Source: Lutibaculum baratangense AMV1
GTDB lineage: Bacteria > Pseudomonadota > Alphaproteobacteria > Rhizobiales > Tepidamorphaceae
Assembly (NCBI RefSeq): GCF_000496075.1
Contig: NZ_AWXZ01000039.1
Coordinates: 62,001-126,000, forward strand
Length of the DNA: 64,000 nucleotides
Direction of reading: 5' to 3'
Shown: in pieces, positions 37,422 through 45,723 of the stretch
Layout of the letters: each line of letters starts with the position of its first letter
Position numbering within the stretch: the stretch's first letter is position 1
Position numbers and translations under genes: made by a program
The notes under the pieces: generated by a model
The model's database searches: none
What the model was told of the DNA's origin: nothing
The model's input: only the letters and a program-made list of their open reading frames with translations

Positions 37422-39044
37422 ATGCAGGGCATGATCGACTTGAGGTTCTACGTCTGGCTGTTCCTGCGTCGGCTGCCGGTGATCATCGTCATCACTTCGA
37501 CTTTCGCCGCGGTGGGTGTCATGACCGCCCTGTCGCTGCCCGAGGTCTACCGCGCCGGCGGTCAGATCCTGCTCGAGCCGGCGTTGGTGTCGACCGAGCC
37601 CGGCACCGCAACCGCGCCGGCGAACAGCGTGGCGCAACTGCAGGTCATCCTCCAGGCCGTCACCGGACGCGAAGCGCTTCTCGATCTGGCCGACCGGTTC
37701 GACATCTACGCGGAGGAGGACGACCTGGAGGATGTCGACAAGGTCGACGACATGCGGGGGCGGGTCGGGATCGACCAGATCCGCTTCGACACGGGCGATT
37801 CCGGCGCCGGTGCCATCGCCTTCGGGATCTCCTTCGACGCCGAGGACCCGGAACTCGCGGCGAGTGTCGCCAACGAGATCATCAGTGACATCCTCGACGA
37901 GGATCTCGCGCGCCGCCGCGCGCGGGTGCAGGAGGCATTGGCCTTCTTCCGCGAGGATGTGGATCGGCTCGCGGGGCGGATGCAGCAGAACTCGTCCCAG
38001 ATACGGGCGTTCAAGGACGCGAATGTCGAGGCCCTGCCCGAGAATCTGAAGACGTATCTGGAGCAGCGTCAAAGCCAGCGGACGCGCCTTGCCGCGGTGC
38101 AGCGCGAGGAGGCGGCGCTGCGCGGTCAGCGGGCCGGGCTGCAGGAGCTGCTCAGGACGCGAGGCTTCGTCGCGAGCGAGACGGCTCCCTCGCCGCAGGA
38201 GCGGCTGCTCGCTCAGCTCCAGTCGGATCTCGTGAAGCAGCGCCTCGTCTTCGCGGACGACAGTCCCACGATCGTGGCCATCAGGAAGCAGATAGAACAT
38301 CTGCAGGCTGTTCTGGCGGGAGACCCGTCGGGCGCCGCGGACGATGCTGTTCCCGCGCGGCCCCTGGCGCCGGCGGATCTGCAGCTCGTGGAGCTCGATG
38401 CCGAGCTCACGAAAGTCTCGCAGGAGAAGGAGGGGCTGGCCGACTCCTTGCGCGCCATCGAAGCGCAGATCGAGGCCATGCCGGCGAACGAGGTCTTGCT
38501 GGGGGACCTCGAGCGGGAGGCCCGGACCCTCGAAGCCGAATACGCGGCCGCGGTGTCCAGGCTGGCCCAGGCGTCGACCGCCGAGCAGATGGAACTTCAG
38601 CTGAAGGGTGAGAGGCTTTCCCTTCTCGAAGCGGCGATACCTCCGGAGAAGCGCCTGAGCCCGAAGCGGACGTTGATCGTCCTGGGAGCTGCCGCGGTCG
38701 GCGGTCTTCTCGCGGTGATGATGGTCGCGGCTGCGGAACTCGCCAACAGCCGCATCCGCACGCCGAGCGAGTTGCGCCGGATGCTCGACATCGAGCCGAT
38801 CGTCGCCATCCCCCGGCTGAGAACGTCCGCCGAGCTCGGGCGCACGCGCCTTCTCTGGCTGGGCCTCGTGGCGGTGACGGTGGCGCTGCCGATCTTCGCC
38901 GAGCCTCAGCGCCGAGAGGCCGCGCAGGCCGTGGGCGGCCTCCTGGAGGCGATGTTCGCCGGACGTGTCCCCATCTCCGGGACGGACAGCGGCGGGTCCG
39001 GCGATCCGGAAGCCGACGTCATCGGCGAGAACCGGGAGGGATGA
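37422..39044 (+). CDS. Wzz/ExoP-type polysaccharide co-polymerase (chain-length determinant)
   Basis: A 540-residue protein. TM1 is at about residues 15-38 (LRRLPVIIVITSTFAAVGVMTALSLPEVYRAGGQILLEP, the Wzz signature start). A large periplasmic part follows with long coiled coils (residues 165-400, for example RRRARVQEALAFFREDVDRL). TM2 is near 425-445 (TLIVLGAAAVGGLLAVMMVAAAE), with a further hydrophobic segment near 485. There is no kinase domain; a separate P-loop protein follows with four-base overlap, a split PCP-2a arrangement. It would set polymer length with the Wzy- and ExoF-type proteins. GGAG lies just before the ATG. Confidence 0.88.
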   Translation: MQGMIDLRFYVWLFLRRLPVIIVITSTFAAVGVMTALSLPEVYRAGGQILLEPALVSTEPGTATAPANSVAQLQVILQAVTGREALLDLADRFDIYAEEDDLEDVDKVDDMRGRVGIDQIRFDTGDSGAGAIAFGISFDAEDPELAASVANEIISDILDEDLARRRARVQEALAFFREDVDRLAGRMQQNSSQIRAFKDANVEALPENLKTYLEQRQSQRTRLAAVQREEAALRGQRAGLQELLRTRGFVASETAPSPQERLLAQLQSDLVKQRLVFADDSPTIVAIRKQIEHLQAVLAGDPSGAADDAVPARPLAPADLQLVELDAELTKVSQEKEGLADSLRAIEAQIEAMPANEVLLGDLEREARTLEAEYAAAVSRLAQASTAEQMELQLKGERLSLLEAAIPPEKRLSPKRTLIVLGAAAVGGLLAVMMVAAAELANSRIRTPSELRRMLDIEPIVAIPRLRTSAELGRTRLLWLGLVAVTVALPIFAEPQRREAAQAVGGLLEAMFAGRVPISGTDSGGSGDPEADVIGENREG

Positions 39045-39850
39045 GACAGGTGGATCAGCTCAGCTCGCTCCTCAACCCCTCGACGCCACAGCTCGAGACC
39101 TCGGCCAGCGCCGCGCTCCCGCTGCCCAACGCAGCGCGCGCCGCGATGGAGAACGCGCATCAGGCATGGTCCGAGCTTCCCGAGATGGCGATCGTGAAGC
39201 GTCGCCTGCACCGAGAGCGGGTCTTTGCCGCTTCCGACGACCAGGACACCCGCCAGCCGCTTGATCTGATGCGGACGAAGGTCGGCCGCGTCATGAAGGA
39301 ACGGAGCTGGGTCACCATCGGCGTGACGGCTCCCACCGCCAAGTGCGGCACCACGACGATAGCGCTCAACCTTGCCATGGGCCTCGCGCGGCTGAGCGCG
39401 CAGCGGGTCATCATGCTGGACCTGAACTTCCGCAATCCCCGGATCGGGTCCATCCTGGGCGCCGAGCCGAAATATCCTCTTCAGGAGCTGCTTGCGGGTC
39501 GCCGGCCCTTGTCGCAATGCCTCCTGCGCCACGGCACGAACCTCGCTGTCGGCATCACGACCGGGGCGGTCTGCAACGGCGCGGATCTGCTCATGGAAGG
39601 CTCGACCCGGGAGGCCATGAGCCTGCTGAAGCGCAGGCTCATGGCGGACGTGATCGTCTGCGACCTCGGGCCGATGCTGGCGGGTGACGACGTCCTGGCG
39701 TTCCTGCCACTCAGCGACTGCACGCTGCTGGTCGTGTCCGCGGGACGGAGCCGGAAGAGCGAGGTCGATGTCTGCGAGCGCGACCTCGACGCCTATGGAA
39801 ACCTGCTGGGGGTGGTCATGAACCGGGTCCCGCACCGGTTCCTGCGCTGA
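39041..39850 (+). CDS. BY-kinase-like P-loop protein with degenerate Walker A
   Basis: A 269-residue cytoplasmic protein related to the CpsD/Wzc kinase domain (IGVTAPTAKCGTTTIALNLAMGLARL, VIMLDLNFRNPRIGSILGA, VIVCDLGPMLAGDDV, LLVVSAGRSRKSEVD). Relatives read roughly PTxGCGKTT; here Gly is Lys101 and the P-loop Lys is Thr104. In Walker A', the second Asp is Asn (DLN). The C-terminus (GVVMNRVPHRFLR) has no tyrosine cluster. It overlaps the chain-length gene by four bases, so it is the expected partner, but ATP hydrolysis and autokinase activity are doubtful. A scaffolding role is inferred. Confidence 0.8.
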   Translation: MRQVDQLSSLLNPSTPQLETSASAALPLPNAARAAMENAHQAWSELPEMAIVKRRLHRERVFAASDDQDTRQPLDLMRTKVGRVMKERSWVTIGVTAPTAKCGTTTIALNLAMGLARLSAQRVIMLDLNFRNPRIGSILGAEPKYPLQELLAGRRPLSQCLLRHGTNLAVGITTGAVCNGADLLMEGSTREAMSLLKRRLMADVIVCDLGPMLAGDDVLAFLPLSDCTLLVVSAGRSRKSEVDVCERDLDAYGNLLGVVMNRVPHRFLR

Positions 39851-39889
39851 AGCCCGGGACACCCACTGATCGCACATCCGGAGAGAGAG

Positions 39890-41506
39890 ATGGTAAGGCA
39901 GGCTGATCAGACCCTCTTCAACGCCGGCTTCGGAGGCGCAAGTCGCGCGGCTTCGGCAGCCGCCCCCGCTCCGGCCGGCATCGCGGAAGATCCCGGCCTC
40001 GGAGGAGGCCCGTGGAGCCCCGGCGAGGTCGTGCCGGTGATTCTCTCCGGTGGCTGCGGCAGCCGCCTCTGGCCTCTGTCCAGGACACTGTTTCCCAAGC
40101 AGTTCCTGTCCCTGCACGGCGAGCATCCGATGTTCGCCGCGACCGTGAACCGCTGCCGGGATGCGATCTTCGCCCCGCCCCTCGTGATCTGCCACGAGGA
40201 GCACCGCTTCATCGTGGCGGAACAGCTTGCAGAGAAGGACATCGCCGCCACCGACGTCATGCTCGAGCCGACCAGTCGAGGCACGGCCTTCGCGATAGCC
40301 GCGGCGGCATGGCGGCTCGTGTCGGACGAGGGCGATCCACTCATGCTCGTCCTTCCCTCAGATCACGTGATCGCGAACGGCGACGCCTTCGCAACGGCTC
40401 TCCAGGCGGCCGTGCCGGCAGCCAGGGACGGGAGGCTCGTGCTGTTCGGCATCGAGCCCGACCATGCCGACACCGGGTTCGGATACATCACCTTCGGGGC
40501 CCCCGTATCCGGGTGTCCGGGAGCGTGCGACGTGGACGGTTTCACCGAGAAGCCTTCGAGGTCACGCGTCGACGAGCTCCTCGCGGCCGGCCACTGCTTG
40601 TGGAACAGCGGCATGTTCCTGTTCCGTGCCGGCGCCGTGCTGGAGGAACTCGGGCGCATCCAGCCGGACATCTCGCGGGCAGCGGAGCACGCCGTCGGCA
40701 CGGGGCGCCGTGACGGCAAGTTCCTGCGCCTCGACAGGTCCCACGTCGCAGAGTGCCCCACGATTTCGATCGACCATGCCCTGATGGAGCACTCGCGGCG
40801 CTCGGTCGTCGTGCCGATTTCCGCAGGCTGGAACGACGTCGGCACCTGGTCGGGCCTTTGGGCACTGGCTGCGAAGGACGAAGGCGGGAACGCGGCGGTC
40901 GGAGATGTGATTCTGGAGGAATCCCGCAACTGCTACATACGCTCGGAGGATCCGTTGGTGGCGGTGGCCGGTGTCGAGGACGTGGTGGTCGTCGCCACGG
41001 ACGACGCAGTGCTCGTGGCCGACCGGACGAAGCCCGAACTCGTGAAGTCCGTCGTGCAGCGCCTGAAGCGGGCCAGGCGAGGCGAGGCGGAGGCCCATTC
41101 CACCGTCTTTCGTCCCTGGGGCAACTATCGATGCATCGACCGGGGCGAGCGGTTCCAGGTCAAGCGCATCGTGGTGCAGCCGGGCGAACGGCTCTCCCTG
41201 CAAATGCACCATCATCGGGCCGAGCACTGGGTGGTCGTGACGGGAACCGCGACCGTGACCTGTGGCGATAGGCAGTTTCTCCTGTACGAGAACGAATCCA
41301 CCTACATCTCTCCCGGCCAGGTGCACAGGCTGGAAAATCAGGGCAAGATCCCGCTCCATCTGATCGAGGTCCAGACGGGGTCCTATCTCGACGAGGACGA
41401 CATCGTCCGCTTCGAGGACCGATATGGCCGCGTGGCTTCGGACCTGGAAGGGGAAGTGGCGGGCGGCAGCGCGACAGTGCCGAGGGCGCAGGGCGTTCCC
41501 GCATGA
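39890..41506 (+). CDS. manC: Mannose-1-phosphate guanylyltransferase / mannose-6-phosphate isomerase
   Basis: A 538-residue bifunctional enzyme. After a 45-residue Ala/Gly/Pro-rich extension, the guanylyltransferase domain starts VVPVILSGGCGSRLWPLSRTLFPKQFL and has LVLPSDHVI, FTEKPS and WNSGMFLF. The C-terminal cupin domain (about 400-510) has RPWGNYRCID, GERLSLQMHHHRAEHWVVVTGTA and YISPGQVHRLEN, with the metal-binding His/Glu set of type II phosphomannose isomerase. It makes GDP-mannose, the substrate of the AlgD-like dehydrogenase in this locus. GGAGAGAG precedes the ATG. The stop overlaps the next start (ATGA). Confidence 0.93.
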   Translation: MVRQADQTLFNAGFGGASRAASAAAPAPAGIAEDPGLGGGPWSPGEVVPVILSGGCGSRLWPLSRTLFPKQFLSLHGEHPMFAATVNRCRDAIFAPPLVICHEEHRFIVAEQLAEKDIAATDVMLEPTSRGTAFAIAAAAWRLVSDEGDPLMLVLPSDHVIANGDAFATALQAAVPAARDGRLVLFGIEPDHADTGFGYITFGAPVSGCPGACDVDGFTEKPSRSRVDELLAAGHCLWNSGMFLFRAGAVLEELGRIQPDISRAAEHAVGTGRRDGKFLRLDRSHVAECPTISIDHALMEHSRRSVVVPISAGWNDVGTWSGLWALAAKDEGGNAAVGDVILEESRNCYIRSEDPLVAVAGVEDVVVVATDDAVLVADRTKPELVKSVVQRLKRARRGEAEAHSTVFRPWGNYRCIDRGERFQVKRIVVQPGERLSLQMHHHRAEHWVVVTGTATVTCGDRQFLLYENESTYISPGQVHRLENQGKIPLHLIEVQTGSYLDEDDIVRFEDRYGRVASDLEGEVAGGSATVPRAQGVPA

Positions 41507-42723
41507 CCCCGACCTGCCGCGGCAGGCCCCTCTTGCTGGCGTGGCTCGTGGCACTGCAGCTCGCGACGCCGCCGGCGGCTCACGCCGACGGATCGCAGGC
41601 GGTGGTAGCGCGAGCTCCCGACGCGCCGCGCGTGCTCGCCACGATGCGCGGGCCGACCTTCTTCGTTCTGGGTGTCTGGGTCGCCCCTCCGCAGGAAATG
41701 GAGAAATGGCGGGCGAGGGGCGTCAACACGATCGTCGGCGTGGGGGAGGGCGTCGACGACGCCGTGCATCACGAGCGGGCAAAGGAACTCGGCCTGGCGC
41801 AGATCCGCGCCCCAAGACCCTCACACCTTCTGGAGGATCTGGCGGATCCCACGGTGATCGCGTTCGCAACGGGGGACGAACCCACGAACTTCGTGGACGG
41901 CGCGCCTCGGGAGAGCCCGGACGACGTGCTGGCGGAACAGGCGCCCTGGCGGGACGCGGCGGCGTCTCTCCAGATGCAGAAGCCTATCTTCACCAATCAT
42001 GTCGGCAATCACATCTGGCACGAGAATTCGAGGATCGGACTGAAGCTCGGGGACTACCACGCCAGGGCGGACTGGCTTGGCGCAGACACCTACCAGATCG
42101 CCGACGGGCGTCCGAACGTTCTCGTGCAGGATGGCTTCGCTTCGACGTATCAGGGGCACATACTCAACCACCAGAGGCTGATGGCCCCCGGCGCGCCACT
42201 GATGAGCTTCGTACAGAGCGTCGCCTTCGAGCCGGGGCGCCCGGTGCCGACGCCGGGCGAACTGAAGACCCAGATCTGGTCGTCGGTCGTCAACGGCGCG
42301 AGCATGCTGTGCGTGTTCTCCGTCCGGTTGCCGCCGGACTTTGCCTGGGACGGCACGCCTGAGCCCCTGGCCCAGACGATCACCGAAGCGTTCCACGAGA
42401 TCTCGAGGCTCGAGGACATACTGATCGATCCCGCGATCGGGGGAGCGCGCGATGGGGAGATCTGGCGTGCCGCACCGCCGGGCTCGGCCGCGGGCGCACG
42501 ACAACTGCCCTGGCCGTTCGAGGCGCGGCGTATTCCGTACCGGGGCAGGGTCTTCCGGATCGTGGTCAATCTGTCGGAGGATCCCGCGTATCTCGCGCAT
42601 GCAGAGTGGGACGCGGCGGCCACCCTCTTCGCGGGCCATGAGGTCCGCTACGGCTTCGAGAGGGCAGGCGAAGAACTGCCCCGCGTCGCGGACGAGCCGG
42701 AGCCTCCTTCAGGGGGATCTTAG
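41503..42723 (+). CDS. Secreted TIM-barrel, glycoside-hydrolase-like protein
   Basis: A 406-residue protein with a Sec signal peptide (LLLAWLVALQLATPPAAHA, cleavage near residue 28). The mature part has the alternating strand/helix order of a TIM barrel: FFVLGVWVAPPQEMEKWRARGVNTIVGV, then AFATGDEPTNF (Asp-Glu at a strand end, a possible acid catalyst), PIFTNHVGNHIW, ADWLGADTYQI, LMSFVQSV and WSSVVNGASMLCVFS, with a C-terminal beta domain. No family match is certain. Translationally coupled to manC, so processing or trimming of the EPS in the periplasm is a fair guess. Its 3' end overlaps the convergent gene by 15 bp. Confidence 0.7.
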   Translation: MTPTCRGRPLLLAWLVALQLATPPAAHADGSQAVVARAPDAPRVLATMRGPTFFVLGVWVAPPQEMEKWRARGVNTIVGVGEGVDDAVHHERAKELGLAQIRAPRPSHLLEDLADPTVIAFATGDEPTNFVDGAPRESPDDVLAEQAPWRDAAASLQMQKPIFTNHVGNHIWHENSRIGLKLGDYHARADWLGADTYQIADGRPNVLVQDGFASTYQGHILNHQRLMAPGAPLMSFVQSVAFEPGRPVPTPGELKTQIWSSVVNGASMLCVFSVRLPPDFAWDGTPEPLAQTITEAFHEISRLEDILIDPAIGGARDGEIWRAAPPGSAAGARQLPWPFEARRIPYRGRVFRIVVNLSEDPAYLAHAEWDAAATLFAGHEVRYGFERAGEELPRVADEPEPPSGGS

Positions 42724-43173
42724 GAGCTGCGCCAGGTGCCGGACCTTCGACGCGTCGATCCGGCACTCCGGCGGCCAGAGAAGCACCCACACTCTCGGCA
42801 GAGGCGATCCGGTGAAGTAGCCGGTAGCGCGGTAGAGCACGTAATCCCGACGTGTCTGCGGGGTCGGCTGCTCGGGGAAGACGCTCCCCTCGTAGAGGTA
42901 AACCAGCCCGCCACCGGCCGACTGCAGCTTGACGGCATCCTGGTGCCATCCGAGGAGCGAGACGTCGATCAACTCGACGGTGCAGTCCGAGGGGGCGGGC
43001 CGAGCGTGACCGTCGCCCGCGATACCGACCGGCAGCTCGGCGAGGTAGGCTGCTGCGTCAGCGGGAGGTGGTCGGCCAACCATCTCCAGCGGCGGGGGTG
43101 GAGCGGACGCCTTGAGCCAGAGCGAGGCCAGCAGCAAGCCCGCCATTGCGCTCCACAGAACGGGTGCGCGCAT
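42709..43173 (-). CDS. Membrane-anchored protein linked to exosortase
   Basis: A 154-residue protein with one N-terminal hydrophobic segment (VLWSAMAGLLLASLWLKASA) and a periplasmic domain rich in aromatic residues (DCTVELIDVSLLGWHQDAV, LVYLYEGSVFPEQP, RVWVLLWPPECRI; two Cys). It occupies the place of EpsI, the common exosortase companion, and has a similar layout, but I do not see a secure family signature. Its start lies 116 bp inside the 3' end of the exosortase gene; an internal ATG at 43146 would shorten the overlap slightly. Confidence 0.6.
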   Translation of the reverse strand: MRAPVLWSAMAGLLLASLWLKASAPPPPLEMVGRPPPADAAAYLAELPVGIAGDGHARPAPSDCTVELIDVSLLGWHQDAVKLQSAGGGLVYLYEGSVFPEQPTPQTRRDYVLYRATGYFTGSPLPRVWVLLWPPECRIDASKVRHLAQLLRSP

Positions 43174-44023
43174 CGAGATGAACTCCCATCAGGCACATCG
43201 CCAGCACGAACATCGTCGTCGCCCACGCGGCGATCGTCGCCCCCACCTCGCCGTGGATGAGGTCGAACTGGTCGGGAAGGAACCCGATCATGCTGATCCG
43301 GGCGACATTGATCGCGACGACACCCACCGATGTCGCAAGGCCCAGGGCGAGAAGGGGCCACGACCAGCCACGCCCCAGCCCCTTCACGAGGAGGACAGTG
43401 CTGAGAAAGGCGAGTGAGAGGTTCGTGAAGGAGGAGCAGCCGGGCGCGATGAACATCGATCCGCTTCCGTCCGCGAACGCCACCAGATTGCCCTCACGCG
43501 CGGTGCCGAGAACGGATGAGACGAGCGTTGCGTCGATCCGCAGGATCGGATCGGTGAAGATGCTCATGGCAAGGCGCGCCCAGAACATAGGGATCGTGAG
43601 GGCGAGGGTGATCGCGGCTGCGCGGGCCAGCCTGCTCTGCCTTCCCGAGGTGAGCAGCAGGTGCAGCGAGACGACGAAAACGGCGACCCAACTCATCGGG
43701 CTCGCCGGGAGCAGGAACAAGGCCGAAGCCGCGGCGGCCACGACACTGTCGCGAAGAGTGATGGCGCCGCTGCGCTCCTGCAGAATGAGCCCGACGCTCG
43801 CCGCCATGGCTATCCACACGACAGCGCTGACATCGAAGGTGCCGAAGACGGCTCCGACGGCGCCGCTGGAGGAGATCGAAGTGCCGATCCGTTCCGCCAG
43901 GCCATTGGCGAAGCCGATGACGAGGAGGATCGCGAACAGGTGGTTTCGATCGAGGCCCTGCGGCCTCGCGCAAACAACCACCTCCTCGCTGTCTGCCTCA
44001 CGCGGCTGAACTCGCTTGGGCAC
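43058..44023 (-). CDS. Exosortase/archaeosortase-family transpeptidase
   Basis: A 321-residue polytopic membrane protein with about eight hydrophobic segments. The three family catalytic positions are present: Cys196 in IAPGCSSFTNL, Arg242 in INVARISMIGF and His257 in LIHGEVGA. Exosortases cut PEP-CTERM-type tails and probably join the protein to a surface carrier; many are encoded in EPS loci. The GTG at 44023 follows AGGAGAAGG with ideal spacing. An ATG at 44104 would add 27 residues and overlap the upstream gene. The last 35 residues run on past the TM bundle over the next gene. The candidate substrate is the gene directly upstream. Confidence 0.82.
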   Translation of the reverse strand: MPKRVQPREADSEEVVVCARPQGLDRNHLFAILLVIGFANGLAERIGTSISSSGAVGAVFGTFDVSAVVWIAMAASVGLILQERSGAITLRDSVVAAAASALFLLPASPMSWVAVFVVSLHLLLTSGRQSRLARAAAITLALTIPMFWARLAMSIFTDPILRIDATLVSSVLGTAREGNLVAFADGSGSMFIAPGCSSFTNLSLAFLSTVLLVKGLGRGWSWPLLALGLATSVGVVAINVARISMIGFLPDQFDLIHGEVGATIAAWATTMFVLAMCLMGVHLDARTRSVERNGGLAAGLALAQGVRSTPAAGDGWPTTSR

Positions 44024-44072
44024 CTGCCTTCTCCTGCCGGCCCCCGATGCTCTCGGCGCGATGCCGACGGCT

Positions 44073-44372
44073 TCAGCCGCGTCTGTGGCGACGGATATAG
44101 ACATAGCCGCCGAGCGCCGCGATCAGCAGCGGCAGGCCGACGCCGGCGACGGGTCCAGGCGCACCCACCGGCTTCTTGCCCGGCTTCTTGAGCTTGACCT
44201 TCTTTTCGACCTTCACGGCCACGACGAGCCCGCCGGTCCCCGCCGTCCCGGCCGCGGTGGGGGTGAATGTGCTGGCCGTCACCATCGGAATGGCGACGGC
44301 GGTCGTGGCGATGCCTCCGGCGACCAGTCCGACGACCACCAGTGCGGCCAGTGACGAGGTGTGGCTGAACAT
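44073..44372 (-). CDS. Small protein with PEP-CTERM-like sorting tail, likely exosortase substrate
   Basis: A 99-residue protein. It has an N-terminal signal sequence (SLAALVVVGLVAGGIATTAVA), a short Thr/Ala/Gly-rich stretch, a lysine-rich segment (VKVEKKVKLKKPGKK) and a tripartite tail: APGPVAGVGL, then a hydrophobic helix (LPLLIAALGGYVYI), then RRHRRG. That layout (Pro-containing motif, one TM helix, basic end) is the PEP-CTERM design; the exact motif is a variant. It is encoded 50 bp upstream of the exosortase and is probably its dedicated substrate. GAGG lies eight bases before the ATG at 44372; the longer frame to 44585 is unlikely. Confidence 0.7.
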   Translation of the reverse strand: MFSHTSSLAALVVVGLVAGGIATTAVAIPMVTASTFTPTAAGTAGTGGLVVAVKVEKKVKLKKPGKKPVGAPGPVAGVGLPLLIAALGGYVYIRRHRRG

Positions 44373-44803
44373 CTCGGGTGCCTCATGAGGTACTCTCCTG
44401 AGGGCAATCTGGCGCTTCCCGCGCGACCCCGACAGTCGCCCTTCCGGGCTAGCGGGCCCCCCTATCGCAGGGTTGTGAGGGCAAAGAAGTCCGTCATCCT
44501 CTGGCGAAAGGATCCACGAGTCCGTGCCCGCTCTCGTGAGGCGACATTGGTATCGAAGCCCCTGGGGAGGTTGGTGTCGACACAATACCTGCAGTTAATA
44601 TTCATGTTTTGAGGCGGCTTCACCGACCGTTGTTTTGCGGGAGTGTGGAACGAGCGCTAGGTTTCTGTGGTGACGCGACTCGGGGCGGCGAGGGACTGAT
44701 CTGAGTCAAAGCGTCGTTCGGGAGAGATGGTCTATAGGGGGGGGGAGCTTACTTTACGTCAGAATTAGAAGTATACTGTTATCAGTGGTGACGGCGAAGT
44801 CAG
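44373..44803. other. Divergent promoter region of exosortase unit and LuxR gene
   Basis: 431 bp. The part near 44570-44640 and 44750-44785 is AT-rich. It contains GGTCTATAGG at 44729 (half of the dyad seen at 25964), a nine-G run at 44737-44745 and the imperfect dyad at 44765. No ORF of convincing composition. Confidence 0.4.
44765..44782. promoter_or_regulatory. Weak ATAGA-N8-TCTAT-like dyad
   Basis: TTAGAAGTATACTGTTAT matches 7 of 10 fixed positions; its centre AGTATACT is itself a palindrome. It ends 21 bp before the start of the frameshifted LuxR gene, where it would suit autorepression. Confidence 0.25.
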
Positions 44804-45566
44804 ATGAGTGGCCGAGGTGACGGCACACGCGCGCGCGGTTGCGCGCGCGATGCCACGGAGGCGGGGCGGGCGGTTCTTCTTGTCGACCCGTCCCCCGAGC
44901 ACGCGACGCGATTGAAGGAGATGCTGGAGCAGCGATTTGGATGGCTGATCGTCTACGACGTGGCTTCGGTCACGGAAGCGTGCCGCTCCTTTCCCGAGGG
45001 CGTGGCGCTCATTCTGATCGAGGCGCGCCACGTGCCGGAGCTGGCGAGTGCCGAGGAGGTCCTCGGCCGGCTCCATCCGCTCGCTGCCGTGGCGGTGATG
45101 ACGGACCGTTACAGCCCCCCTCTCGATCTGCAGCCGCTTCTCAACTCGCGCATGATACATGCGGTGGTGTCGCTGGACGAGCGGATCGAGATGATCGTCC
45201 CCATACTGGATCTGGTGATGCGGGGCGGGGACTATTTCCCTCGCGCGCTACTGACCGCTCTCCCCGAGCCGGGCCGACGCGCGAGCACCCGTTCACGATC
45301 CCGGCGAGACGCCGCAGGCACCCGCCGAGCCGCGGCGCCCGTGGCGGAACCTGACGATGAGGGAAACCGAGATACTCGCCCTTGCGGCTTCCGGCTTGCC
45401 GAACAAGGCCATCGCTCTCAAGCTCAAGATCGCGGAGAACACGGTCAAGATCCATATGCACAACATCATCTCCAAGCTCGGCGTCTTCAACCGGACCGGT
45501 GCTGCGGCAAAGTACCGGGGCGAGGCCGACGATCGGAGCGACGACCGGGAGACGTTCGAGCGCTGA
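44804..45566 (+). pseudogene. LuxR-family regulator, frameshifted paralogue of the gene at 26050
   Basis: The first frame (from 44804) gives a receiver-like domain (AVLLVDPSPEHATRLKEML, VALILIEARHVPEL with Glu at the phospho-acceptor site, VMRGGDYFPRALLTALPEP). After that it becomes Arg-rich noise. The LuxR HTH is in the frame one base later: NLTMRETEILALAASGLPNKAIALKL, then ENTVKIHMHNIISKLGVFNRTGAAAKYR, ending at 45566. That frame is blocked by TGA at 45252, so the shift lies between 45255 and 45356, in the interdomain linker. One extra base, a sequencing error or +1 recoding would each explain it. The HTH could also be made alone from the ATG at 45357. Confidence 0.75.
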
Positions 45567-45723
45567 GCGGCGGCGGGTGGACCGGGCTGTCTGTGACCCT
45601 GCCCGATGCCGCTCGACCGCTTCGCGCCCCCCGGCGATGACCTATCGCCCGAGACGAATGAACGTGCGGCTGGCAGCGGTCTCGAGAGGAGACGGGCCCG
45701 TGCGCGGCGCGCGGGAAGGCGGA

